From Pseudomonadota bacterium (GTDB lineage Bacteria > Pseudomonadota > Alphaproteobacteria > Sphingomonadales > Sphingomonadaceae), in the NCBI GenBank assembly GCA_023422695.1, contig JAFAGN010000178.1, forward strand, positions 1-30,696: a DNA stretch of 30,696 nt. The letters are read 5' to 3'. The translations under genes were made by a program, and so were the position numbers. The first letter of the stretch is position 1. Every line of letters starts with the position of its first letter. Below the pieces are notes generated by a model. It was not told the DNA's origin, made no database searches, and saw only the letters and a program-made list of their open reading frames with translations. Below, piece by piece: positions 15,822 through 22,965 of this stretch.

Positions 15822-17470
15822 CCCGTCTCGACAACAGCCGCGTGATCCGACCGGCGACCGGCCCCGACATCACCGCCAAAAGCTGGCTCACCGAAGCACC
15901 GATGCGGATGCTGATGAACAACCTGCACCCCGACGTCGCCGAGGCGCCGCACGAACTGGTCGTCTATGGCGGCATCGGCCGCGCCGCGCGCGACTGGGAA
16001 AGCTATGACCGGATCGTCGAAACGCTGAAGCGGCTCGAAGGCGACGAGACGTTGCTGATCCAGTCGGGCAAGCCGGTGGGCGTGTTCCGGACGCACGAGA
16101 ATGCCCCGCGCGTGCTGCTCGCCAATTCGAACCTCGTCCCCGAATGGGCAAATTGGGAGCATTTCCACGAGCTCGATAAAAAAGGCCTGATGATGTACGG
16201 TCAGATGACCGCGGGCAGCTGGATCTACATCGGCAGCCAGGGCATCGTTCAGGGTACTTACGAAACCTTCGTCGAAATGGGCCGGCAGCATTATGGCGGC
16301 AGCCTTGCGGGCAAGTGGCTGCTCACCGCCGGGCTCGGCGGCATGGGCGGCGCGCAGCCGCTCGCCGCGGTGATGGCGGGCGCGAGCTGCCTTGCGATCG
16401 AATGCCAGCCGAGCCGCATCGAGATGCGCCTGCGCACCGGCTATCTCGACAAGCAGGCGTCGAGCATCGACGAAGCCATCGCGATGATCGAGGCGAGCCA
16501 TGCGGAGGGCAAGCCGGTGTCGGTCGGGCTGCTCGGCAACGCCGCCGAAATCCTGCCCGAGATGGTTCGCGGCGGTATCCACCCCGACCTCCTCACCGAC
16601 CAGACCTCGGCGCACGACCCGGTCAACGGCTACCTGCCCGCAGGCTGGACGCTGGACGAGTGGTTTTCGAAGCGCGAGAGCGATCCGGCTGCGGTCGCCA
16701 AGGCCGCGAAGGCGTCGATGGCGGTGCATGTGCAGGCGATGCTCGATCTGCAGGCCGCGGGCGTACCGACGACCGATTATGGCAATAATATCCGTCAGAT
16801 GGCGAAGGACGAAGGGGTCGAAAACGCGTTCGATTTCCCCGGCTTCGTCCCCGCCTATGTCCGCCCACTGTTCTGCCGCGGTATCGGCCCGTTCCGCTGG
16901 GCGGCGCTGTCGGGTGATCCCGAGGACATTTACAAAACCGATGCCAAGGTGAAGGAGCTGCTTCCCGACAATGCGCACCTCCACAACTGGCTCGACATGG
17001 CGCGCGAGAAAATCCAGTTTCAGGGGCTGCCGGCGCGCATCTGCTGGGTCGGGCTTGGCGACCGCCACCGCCTCGGCCTCGCGTTCAACGAGATGGTCGC
17101 GAACGGCGAGCTGAAAGCCCCGGTCGTGATCGGCCGCGACCATCTCGATTCGGGATCGGTCGCCTCACCCAACCGCGAGACCGAGGCGATGCGCGACGGG
17201 TCGGATGCGGTGTCGGACTGGCCGCTGCTCAACACCGCATCGGGCGCGACCTGGGTATCGCTCCACCACGGCGGCGGCGTCGGCATGGGCTATTCGCAGC
17301 ACAGCGGCATGGTGATCGTCGCCGACGGCACCCCCGATGCGGCAAAGCGGCTCGAGCGCGTATTGTGGAACGACCCCGGCACCGGCGTGATGCGCCACGC
17401 CGACGCAGGGTACGACATCGCCATCGACTGCGCGCGCGAAAAGGGGCTGGACCTGCCGAGTTTGGGGTGA
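15818..17470 (+). CDS. hutU: HutU, urocanate hydratase (urocanase)
   Basis: NAD-dependent hydratase converting urocanate to 4-imidazolone-5-propionate, step two. Length is 550 residues, close to the usual 555. The PROSITE-type signature FQGLPARICW contains active-site Cys409, matching Cys410 of the Pseudomonas putida enzyme. The NAD-binding region GKWLLTAGLGGMGGAQPLA and LLGNAAEILPEMV are intact, as are QTSAHDP and LHHGGGVGMGYSQHSGMV. It is the last gene of the hutI-H-G-U unit, with its ATG inside the hutG stop. No histidine or urocanate permease and no hutD lies nearby, so uptake must be encoded elsewhere. No clear terminator is visible in the 109 bp before rimO. Confidence 0.97.
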   Translation: MTRLDNSRVIRPATGPDITAKSWLTEAPMRMLMNNLHPDVAEAPHELVVYGGIGRAARDWESYDRIVETLKRLEGDETLLIQSGKPVGVFRTHENAPRVLLANSNLVPEWANWEHFHELDKKGLMMYGQMTAGSWIYIGSQGIVQGTYETFVEMGRQHYGGSLAGKWLLTAGLGGMGGAQPLAAVMAGASCLAIECQPSRIEMRLRTGYLDKQASSIDEAIAMIEASHAEGKPVSVGLLGNAAEILPEMVRGGIHPDLLTDQTSAHDPVNGYLPAGWTLDEWFSKRESDPAAVAKAAKASMAVHVQAMLDLQAAGVPTTDYGNNIRQMAKDEGVENAFDFPGFVPAYVRPLFCRGIGPFRWAALSGDPEDIYKTDAKVKELLPDNAHLHNWLDMAREKIQFQGLPARICWVGLGDRHRLGLAFNEMVANGELKAPVVIGRDHLDSGSVASPNRETEAMRDGSDAVSDWPLLNTASGATWVSLHHGGGVGMGYSQHSGMVIVADGTPDAAKRLERVLWNDPGTGVMRHADAGYDIAIDCAREKGLDLPSLG

Positions 17471-17579
17471 CGCGCGCGGGGAGCAGAACGGCGTCGGCGG
17501 GGGCATATCCGGCCTTGCGCATCAGCGTGGCAGCCGGGCGTGACAAACCGCAAAAAATCGCCTATGCGCGCCCGCAATC

Positions 17580-18950
17580 ATGACAGTCAAAACGCTCCCC
17601 ACCCAGCCGAAGGTCGGCATGGTTTCGCTCGGCTGCCCCAAGGCATTGGTCGACAGCGAACGGATTCTGACCAAGCTGCGCGCGGACGGTTACGGTCTGT
17701 CGCCCGATTATGCGGGCGCCGACGTCGTGCTGGTCAACACCTGCGGCTTCCTCGACTCGGCGAAGGAAGAGAGCCTCGAGGCAATCGGCGAGGCGATGGC
17801 CGAGAATGGCCGGGTCATCGTCACCGGCTGCATGGGCAACGAGGCCGAAGTGATCCGCGCGCGCTTCCCCAACGTCCTCGCGGTGACCGGCGCGCATCAA
17901 TATGAGCAGGTCGTCGATGCCGTTCACGACGCCGCGCCGCCAACGCAAGGTCCGTTCGTCGACCTGGTTCCCGAGGGCGGGCTGAAGCTGACCCCGCGCC
18001 ACTACAGCTACCTCAAGATTTCCGAGGGCTGCAACCACAGCTGCTCCTTCTGCATCATCCCCGATCTGCGCGGCAAACTGGTGTCGCGGCGCATCGATGC
18101 GGTACTGCGCGAGGCCGAAAAGCTCGTCGCCGCAGGGACGAAGGAACTGCTGGTGATCAGCCAGGACACGTCGGCTTATGGCGTCGACATCCGCCACGAC
18201 CCGCGCCAGTGGCACGACCGCGAAGTTCGCGCCCACATGACCGACCTCGCGCGCGAACTCGGCCAGCTTCGCACCAGCGAAGGTAACGCCCCGTGGGTGC
18301 GCCTCCACTATGTCTATCCCTACCCGCACGTCGATGCGGTGATCCCGCTGATGGCCGAGGGGCTGCTCACCCCTTATCTGGATATCCCGTTCCAGCACGC
18401 GAGCCCCAGCGTCCTCAAGCGCATGAAGCGCCCCGCGAACGAAGCGAAAGTGCTCGAACGGCTAAAAAGCTGGCGCCAGGTCGCGCCCGACATCGCGATC
18501 CGCTCCAGCTTCGTCGTCGGTTTCCCCGGCGAGACCGAAGAAGATTTCCAGTATCTGCTCGACTGGCTCGACGAAGCGCAGCTCGACCGCGTCGGCGCCT
18601 TCCGCTTCGAACCCGTCGCGGGGGCGCAGGCGAACGCGCTCGACAATCCGGTACCCGAAGCGGTCAAGGAGGAGCGCTTTCAGCGGATCATGGCGAAAAC
18701 CGCCGCGATCAGCGCTGCGAAACTCGAAGCCAAGATCGGCCGCACCCTACCCGTGATCATCGACGAGGTCGGCGAAGCGGACGAAGACGGCAGCATTGGC
18801 GCGACGGGCCGCAGCCAGGCCGACGCGCCCGAAATCGACGGCCACGTCTATCTGCGCGACGTCGTCGCGACGCTGAAACCCGGCGATATCGTCGACGTCG
18901 AAATCGAGGACGCCGACGAGCATGATCTGTTCGGAGCAGTGCGCGTCTGA
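17580..18950 (+). CDS. rimO: RimO, ribosomal protein S12 methylthiotransferase
   Basis: Radical-SAM enzyme adding a methylthio group to the conserved Asp of ribosomal protein S12 (Asp88 in E. coli numbering). The 456-residue protein has the UPF0004 domain with its iron-sulfur cysteines Cys19 (SLGCPKALVDSE), Cys55 (NTCGF) and Cys84 (TGCMGN). The radical-SAM CxxxCxxC is CNHSCSFC at Cys151, Cys155 and Cys158, and a TRAM domain forms the last 70 residues or so. SLGCPKALVDSE separates RimO from MiaB. The ATG at 17580 has no obvious ribosome-binding site. GTGACA (17540) and CTATGC (17562), 16 bp apart, could be a promoter giving a very short leader. It is not linked in function to the hut genes. 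Confidence 0.96.
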   Translation: MTVKTLPTQPKVGMVSLGCPKALVDSERILTKLRADGYGLSPDYAGADVVLVNTCGFLDSAKEESLEAIGEAMAENGRVIVTGCMGNEAEVIRARFPNVLAVTGAHQYEQVVDAVHDAAPPTQGPFVDLVPEGGLKLTPRHYSYLKISEGCNHSCSFCIIPDLRGKLVSRRIDAVLREAEKLVAAGTKELLVISQDTSAYGVDIRHDPRQWHDREVRAHMTDLARELGQLRTSEGNAPWVRLHYVYPYPHVDAVIPLMAEGLLTPYLDIPFQHASPSVLKRMKRPANEAKVLERLKSWRQVAPDIAIRSSFVVGFPGETEEDFQYLLDWLDEAQLDRVGAFRFEPVAGAQANALDNPVPEAVKEERFQRIMAKTAAISAAKLEAKIGRTLPVIIDEVGEADEDGSIGATGRSQADAPEIDGHVYLRDVVATLKPGDIVDVEIEDADEHDLFGAVRV

Positions 18951-19019
18951 TCCGCTGATTTGTTGGAACGACCTTTACCGATCGGTGTTACCATGGGGGC
19001 ATCAATCGGGGGCGGCGAC

Positions 19020-20498
19020 ATGCGGGCGATTCCATCACTAACCGTGGCAATAGCGGCAGCGTTGCTGCTGGCCGCATGCGACCGAAAGGTCGAGGTCGAG
19101 GCACCGCCGCGCTCGAGCGAGCAGGCGCCGTCGCCGTCGCAAAAGTCGCTGATTGCGGTTCCGATCAACGCTGACACCACCGCATTGAAGCGGGCGCTGG
19201 AGCGCGCGGTGCCCAAGACGTTGTGGACGATCAACCGGCGCGAACGTGCGTGCGTGCAGCCGCAGCGGGTCAAGGTGTTCGGCAAGAAGGTCAAGGTGAC
19301 CCCGCCGATTCCCTGCACCATCGTCGGGCGCGTCACGCGCGGGCCGTTGCGGCTGCGCGGCGAAGGCGACGAGATTGTCGTCGACGTCCCGCTCAACGCA
19401 ACGATCGCGGCGCGCGACGTCGGCGGGGTGCTAAAGGGCGAAACCGCGACCGGCGCGGCGATGGCGCACGCGCGGGTCAGGATCGACTTGACCCCCGACT
19501 GGCGCACCCGCGGCACGGCGCGGATCAGCTATGGCTGGACCAAGGCACCGGGGATCGATTTTCTGGGCAAACGCATCACCTTTACCGACGAGGCCGACGC
19601 CAAGCTGAAACCCGTTGTCCGCGACGTCGAGCGCGAGGTGGCGCAAGAGATCGCCCGGATCGACATCCGCAAACAGGCGTCCGACATCTGGCGGCAGAGC
19701 TTTACAGCGCTCGAGCTCAATCGCGAAAATCCGCCGGTATGGATGCGCGTCACGCCGCAGCGCATCCTGTATGGCGGGTACCGGATGGAGGGGCAGCGGA
19801 TGCGGCTGAACCTGGGGCTGGAGGCGATCACCGAAACCTTCGTCTCGGGCCGCCCCGCCGATCCCGCGCCGACGCCCTTGCCCAACATGGCTCGCGAAAA
19901 GCCGACCCCGCATTTCGACGTGCGCGTGCCGGTGCTCGCCGACTATGCGCAGCTGCAACCCGTCGTCGATCGCGCGCTGCTGAAACGATCGGCGCGGCCG
20001 TTCGACCTGCCCGAATTGGGGCCGATGATGGTCAAGTTCGGGCCATCGACGATCTATGGCGCCCCCGATGGCCGCGTCGCGCTGGGCGTCGATGTGTCGA
20101 TGCGCCTCGCCAGTCGTACCGGCGAACCGACGCGGGGCCGGATCTGGATGACCGCGGTACCGGTCAATGCGCCGGGGTCGGCCGAGGTTCGCTTTACGGA
20201 CCTGGTGATCAATGGCGACACCGACGGCGTGGGCGGCGATTTACTCGTCACGCTGGGCCAGAGCCCCGGCTTCGCGCCGCTGATCGCCGACGCCTTGACC
20301 CAGAATTTCACTCGCGACCTTGGCGAGTTGCAGGGCAAGATCAAGCGCGCGGTCGATCAGCGGCGCGAGGGCGCGTTCGTCATCCGCACGCAGGTCGACG
20401 GGTTCGAAATCGGCGCGATCAAGGCCTATGGCAATGGGCTGTACCTGCCGGTGCGAATGATCGGTGGAGCGCGGGTCGATTATCGCCCGGCGCGCTGA
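19020..20498 (+). CDS. DUF4403 family lipoprotein, function unknown
   Basis: A 492-residue predicted outer-membrane or periplasmic lipoprotein. The signal begins MRAIPSLTVAIAAALLLAAC, with lipobox LAAC and Cys20. ATG at 19020 is chosen because the signal starts there and GGGGGCGG precedes it; in-frame upstream starts at 18960 and 18993 would place charged residues ahead of the signal. The mature part looks like DUF4403, a beta-rich envelope family with repeated amphipathic strands (GPLRLRGEGDEIVVDVPLNATIAA, FDVRVPVLADYAQLQPVVDRAL, VNAPGSAEVRFTDLVING). No catalytic motif is recognised. It follows rimO by 69 bp on the same strand, and its stop touches the stop of the convergent phosphate transporter gene with no gap. 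Confidence 0.75.
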   Translation: MRAIPSLTVAIAAALLLAACDRKVEVEAPPRSSEQAPSPSQKSLIAVPINADTTALKRALERAVPKTLWTINRRERACVQPQRVKVFGKKVKVTPPIPCTIVGRVTRGPLRLRGEGDEIVVDVPLNATIAARDVGGVLKGETATGAAMAHARVRIDLTPDWRTRGTARISYGWTKAPGIDFLGKRITFTDEADAKLKPVVRDVEREVAQEIARIDIRKQASDIWRQSFTALELNRENPPVWMRVTPQRILYGGYRMEGQRMRLNLGLEAITETFVSGRPADPAPTPLPNMAREKPTPHFDVRVPVLADYAQLQPVVDRALLKRSARPFDLPELGPMMVKFGPSTIYGAPDGRVALGVDVSMRLASRTGEPTRGRIWMTAVPVNAPGSAEVRFTDLVINGDTDGVGGDLLVTLGQSPGFAPLIADALTQNFTRDLGELQGKIKRAVDQRREGAFVIRTQVDGFEIGAIKAYGNGLYLPVRMIGGARVDYRPAR

Positions 20499-21512
20499 TC
20501 AGAACAGCCGGGTGATCCCGTAGAATGCCGCCGCGACGACCGCGCTGGCGGGGATAGTGATGAACCACGCTGCGACGACATTGCTCGCCACCCCCCAGCG
20601 TACGGCGCTGGCGCGGCGGGCGACGCCGGCGCCGATGATGCTGCCGGTGATCGTGTGCGTCGTCGACACCGGGATGCCGAGCAGGCTGGCGGTGAACACC
20701 ATGATCGACCCGCCGGTCGAAGCGGCGAACCCCTGATGGTGCGACAATTTGGTGATCCGCCCGCCCATTGTCTCGATGATCTTCCACCCGCCCGACAAGG
20801 TGCCGAGCGCGATCGCGACATAACAGCTGAACGCCACCCAGTGCGGCACATGAAACTCGCCCTGCAGATAGCCGGTCGAATAGAGCAGTACTGCGATGAT
20901 CCCCATCGTCTTTTGCGCGTCGTTCAGCCCGTGACTGATCGAATAGGCGGCCGAGGAACAGAGGTGGAGGTGGCGAAAGGTTTTTTCGGCGAATTTGGCA
21001 GTGGCGCGGTGCAGCGCCCAGCTGCTGACCAGCATCACCAGCATCGCCAGCAACATGCCGAGCATCGGCGACAGGAAGATCGCGATGACGGTCTTGTTCA
21101 GCCCGGTCCACTCAATCCCCTCGAACCCCGCATGGGCGACGCCCGCGCCGACAATGCCGCCTACCAGCGCGTGGCTCGACGACGACGGAATGCCTTTCAG
21201 CCAGGTGACGACGTTCCAGAACATCGCGCCGACCAGCGCGCCGAACACCACCGCCGGGGTCACCAGATCCTTGTCGATGATCCCCTTGCCGATCGTCTCG
21301 GCGACCTTGTGCAGTTCGGGGAAGATGATCGAAAGAAAGTAAGCCGCGAAGTTGAAGAAGGCGGCGAAGATCACGGCCTGCACCGGACGCAGCAGGCGCG
21401 TCGCGACGACCGTCGCGATGCTGTTCGCGGCGTCGTGCAACCCGTTCAGGAAGTCGAACGCCAGCGCCAGAATGATCAGGCCGACGAGGAGCGGGAAAGC
21501 GAGTTCGTGCAT
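20499..21512 (-). CDS. PiT-family inorganic phosphate transporter
   Basis: Inner-membrane phosphate permease of the Pho-4/PiT family, 337 residues with about eight to ten hydrophobic segments. Both inverted PiT signature repeats are present: GLHDAANSIATVVATR with GIPSSSSHALVGG in the first half, and HGLNDAQKTMGI with GIPVSTTHTITGSIIGAG in the second. The length fits the short bacterial form. Start ATG is at 21512, with GGAGCG about ten bases upstream. The Nudix-DUF47 gene lies upstream on the same strand, separated by 139 bp that hold a long hairpin repeat. DUF47-pit pairing is a known arrangement (for example orfA-pit of Sinorhizobium meliloti), and the Pho-box array at 22819-22858 probably governs the pair. 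Confidence 0.95.
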   Translation of the reverse strand: MHELAFPLLVGLIILALAFDFLNGLHDAANSIATVVATRLLRPVQAVIFAAFFNFAAYFLSIIFPELHKVAETIGKGIIDKDLVTPAVVFGALVGAMFWNVVTWLKGIPSSSSHALVGGIVGAGVAHAGFEGIEWTGLNKTVIAIFLSPMLGMLLAMLVMLVSSWALHRATAKFAEKTFRHLHLCSSAAYSISHGLNDAQKTMGIIAVLLYSTGYLQGEFHVPHWVAFSCYVAIALGTLSGGWKIIETMGGRITKLSHHQGFAASTGGSIMVFTASLLGIPVSTTHTITGSIIGAGVARRASAVRWGVASNVVAAWFITIPASAVVAAAFYGITRLF

Positions 21513-21538
21513 GGATAGTTCGCTCCGACCCTACAGCC

Positions 21539-21620
21539 CCGTTCGTGTCGAGCGAAGTCGAGACACCCTTCGGCCTTGCGCGGCTCCGAGGGGCATCTCG
21601 ACTTCGCTCGATGCGAACGG
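21539..21620. repeat. Family C intergenic palindromic repeat (82 bp) between nudix-DUF47 and pit
   Basis: Two 25-bp inverted arms (21539-21563 and 21596-21620) with 23 of 25 positions complementary, around a 32-bp loop. Core arm sequence is TCGAGCGAAGTCGAGA and its complement. It has the same size class as family A but a different sequence. It lies within the putative transcription unit, 26 bp upstream of the pit start, so its hairpin could affect termination, processing or stability of the pit message. Confidence 0.85.
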
Positions 21621-21651
21621 ATTTTCTGACGAGGGCATAATTATTTCGCGC

Positions 21652-22776
21652 TTATGCGTGGTCGATGACCAGGCCGTCGATCTCGTTCGCCACATCTTCG
21701 AAGCTGTCCGTGACCCGCTCGAGATGGCGGTAGAGTTCGCGCCCGATCAGGAAGTGGGCGCTGTTCGACTGCCCATGTTCCTTGAACAGGCGCTTGAGCC
21801 CCGCGGCGTGGATTTCGTCGGCATGGCCTTCCATCCGCACCAGTCGCTCGGTCAGTTCGTGCAGGCGCGTGGCGTTGGCCGAAATATTGCGGAGCAGCGG
21901 CAGCGCCTCGGCGGTCAGCCGCGCCGCATCGACGATGATGCCGCCGATGTCGCGCATTTCGGGTTCGAATTCGGTAACATCGTACAGATCGACGGCGCCC
22001 GCGGTCTTTTGCATCTCGTCGATCGCGTCGTCCATCGATGCGATCAGGTCGGTGATCGCGCTACGGTCGAACGGGGTCAGGAATGTACGGCGGACCGTCT
22101 GCAAAACCTCACGAGTGATCGCGTCGGCGTCATGCTCGCGCTCGATGATTTCCTGGACATGATCGGCCATCCCCTCGCCGCCCTGCAGCATCCGCGACAG
22201 CGCGTTGGCGCCAGCGACCAACGTCGCGGCATGGCTTTCGAACAATTCAAAGAAATTTCCCTGTCGCGGCAGCAATCGCTGAAACCATGCGAACATCCGG
22301 CTTACCCCTGCTTTTTCGGCTACATCCAGGACGACGCTGCGCGGCGCGGCGACGGCGCGGAAACCGCCATCGCCGAACGAGCGGATCAGCGCCTGCAAAT
22401 CGGGTTCCTCGACCGCTGAGGCGGCATCGCGGAACGAGAACCATTTGCGCTCGCGTTCGTCCATTTCCTTCCACTCGGCGAGCTCGTTGGTCACCGCCAG
22501 CGGAAACACTTCGACATTATACATGATCGCGGCACCGTTCGCGCGGCGCTTGCGATATTCATAACTGCCGATCGGGGTTGGGCACACCGCGCCGGTAACG
22601 CCCGCTTCCTCCTCCGCTTCGATCGCGGCGGCGGCATGGCGCGTCATTCCCGTGAGCGGATTGCCCTTTGGCACCACCCAGCGCTTCGTTTCGCGCGACG
22701 TGATCAGCAGGATTTCGGTCGGGCCATCATGCGCAGGGCCGCTGAAGCGATAAGGAAGGACGGCGATCTGACGCAT
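21652..22776 (-). CDS. Nudix hydrolase fused to DUF47 (PhoU-like) phosphate-transport accessory protein
   Basis: A 374-residue two-domain cytosolic protein. Residues 1 to about 140 form a Nudix domain resembling diphosphoinositol-polyphosphate phosphohydrolases (ILLITSRETKRWVVPKG, then ERKWFSFRDA). The Nudix box keeps Gly38 and metal ligands Glu53, Glu56 and Glu57, but the usual Glu44 is Met and Arg52 is Ile. Residues 161-374 (214 residues) match a complete DUF47 protein: MFAWFQRLLPRQGNFFELFE, then helices with EREHDADAITREV and FLTPFDRSAI. DUF47 proteins share the PhoU fold and accompany PiT transporters. ATG at 22776 has GGAAAGGA eight bases upstream, preferred over a TTG at 22797. Internal Met161 has AGGGG eight bases before it, so a separate DUF47 product is possible. 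The Nudix substrate is unknown; candidates are polyphosphate, dinucleoside polyphosphates or related pyrophosphates. Confidence 0.9.
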   Translation of the reverse strand: MRQIAVLPYRFSGPAHDGPTEILLITSRETKRWVVPKGNPLTGMTRHAAAAIEAEEEAGVTGAVCPTPIGSYEYRKRRANGAAIMYNVEVFPLAVTNELAEWKEMDERERKWFSFRDAASAVEEPDLQALIRSFGDGGFRAVAAPRSVVLDVAEKAGVSRMFAWFQRLLPRQGNFFELFESHAATLVAGANALSRMLQGGEGMADHVQEIIEREHDADAITREVLQTVRRTFLTPFDRSAITDLIASMDDAIDEMQKTAGAVDLYDVTEFEPEMRDIGGIIVDAARLTAEALPLLRNISANATRLHELTERLVRMEGHADEIHAAGLKRLFKEHGQSNSAHFLIGRELYRHLERVTDSFEDVANEIDGLVIDHA

Positions 22777-22818
22777 GGGCTCTATCCTTTCCTGCAAGCG
22801 CGGGCGCGGCGGCCCAGG

Positions 22819-22858
22819 GTGACAAAATCGTTACGCCCCTATGACAATATTGTGACAG
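22819..22858 (-). promoter_or_regulatory. Pho-box array (four PhoB-like half-sites) upstream of nudix-DUF47/pit
   Basis: On the minus strand four heptamers occur in strict 11-bp register: CTGTCAC (22858-22852), TTGTCAT (22847-22841), GCGTAAC (22836-22830) and TTGTCAC (22825-22819), separated by AATA, AGGG and GATT. This is the layout of two tandem Pho boxes (7-bp direct repeats, 4-bp spacers; consensus repeat CTGTCAT or CTGTAAC). The third unit is the weakest. The last repeat ends 42 bp before the nudix-DUF47 ATG. The array also lies 108 bp from the divergent monooxygenase start. Confidence 0.75.
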
Positions 22859-22907
22859 CGACAAGGACGCTTCGCGACCGCTCTGCTTTCCGTAAACGTC
22901 AATTCGA

Positions 22908-22920
22908 TTGCAAAATGCAA
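22908..22920. promoter_or_regulatory. Short inverted repeat upstream of the monooxygenase gene
   Basis: TTGCAAAATGCAA has 5-bp arms (TTGCA/TGCAA) around AAA, 45 bp before the monooxygenase start. It could be a small operator, or its TTGCAA could be part of a -35 region. No regulator gene is adjacent. Confidence 0.25.
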
Positions 22921-22965
22921 CGCGGTGCGTAAGCTGCCGTCAAAACATAGTCGGGAGACAGGATC

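Noticed and set aside
22844..22853. ACAATATTGT 10-bp perfect palindrome as an operator for an unknown dimeric repressor
   Set aside because: Better explained as part of the 11-bp-spaced Pho-box direct repeats, which extend beyond it in register.
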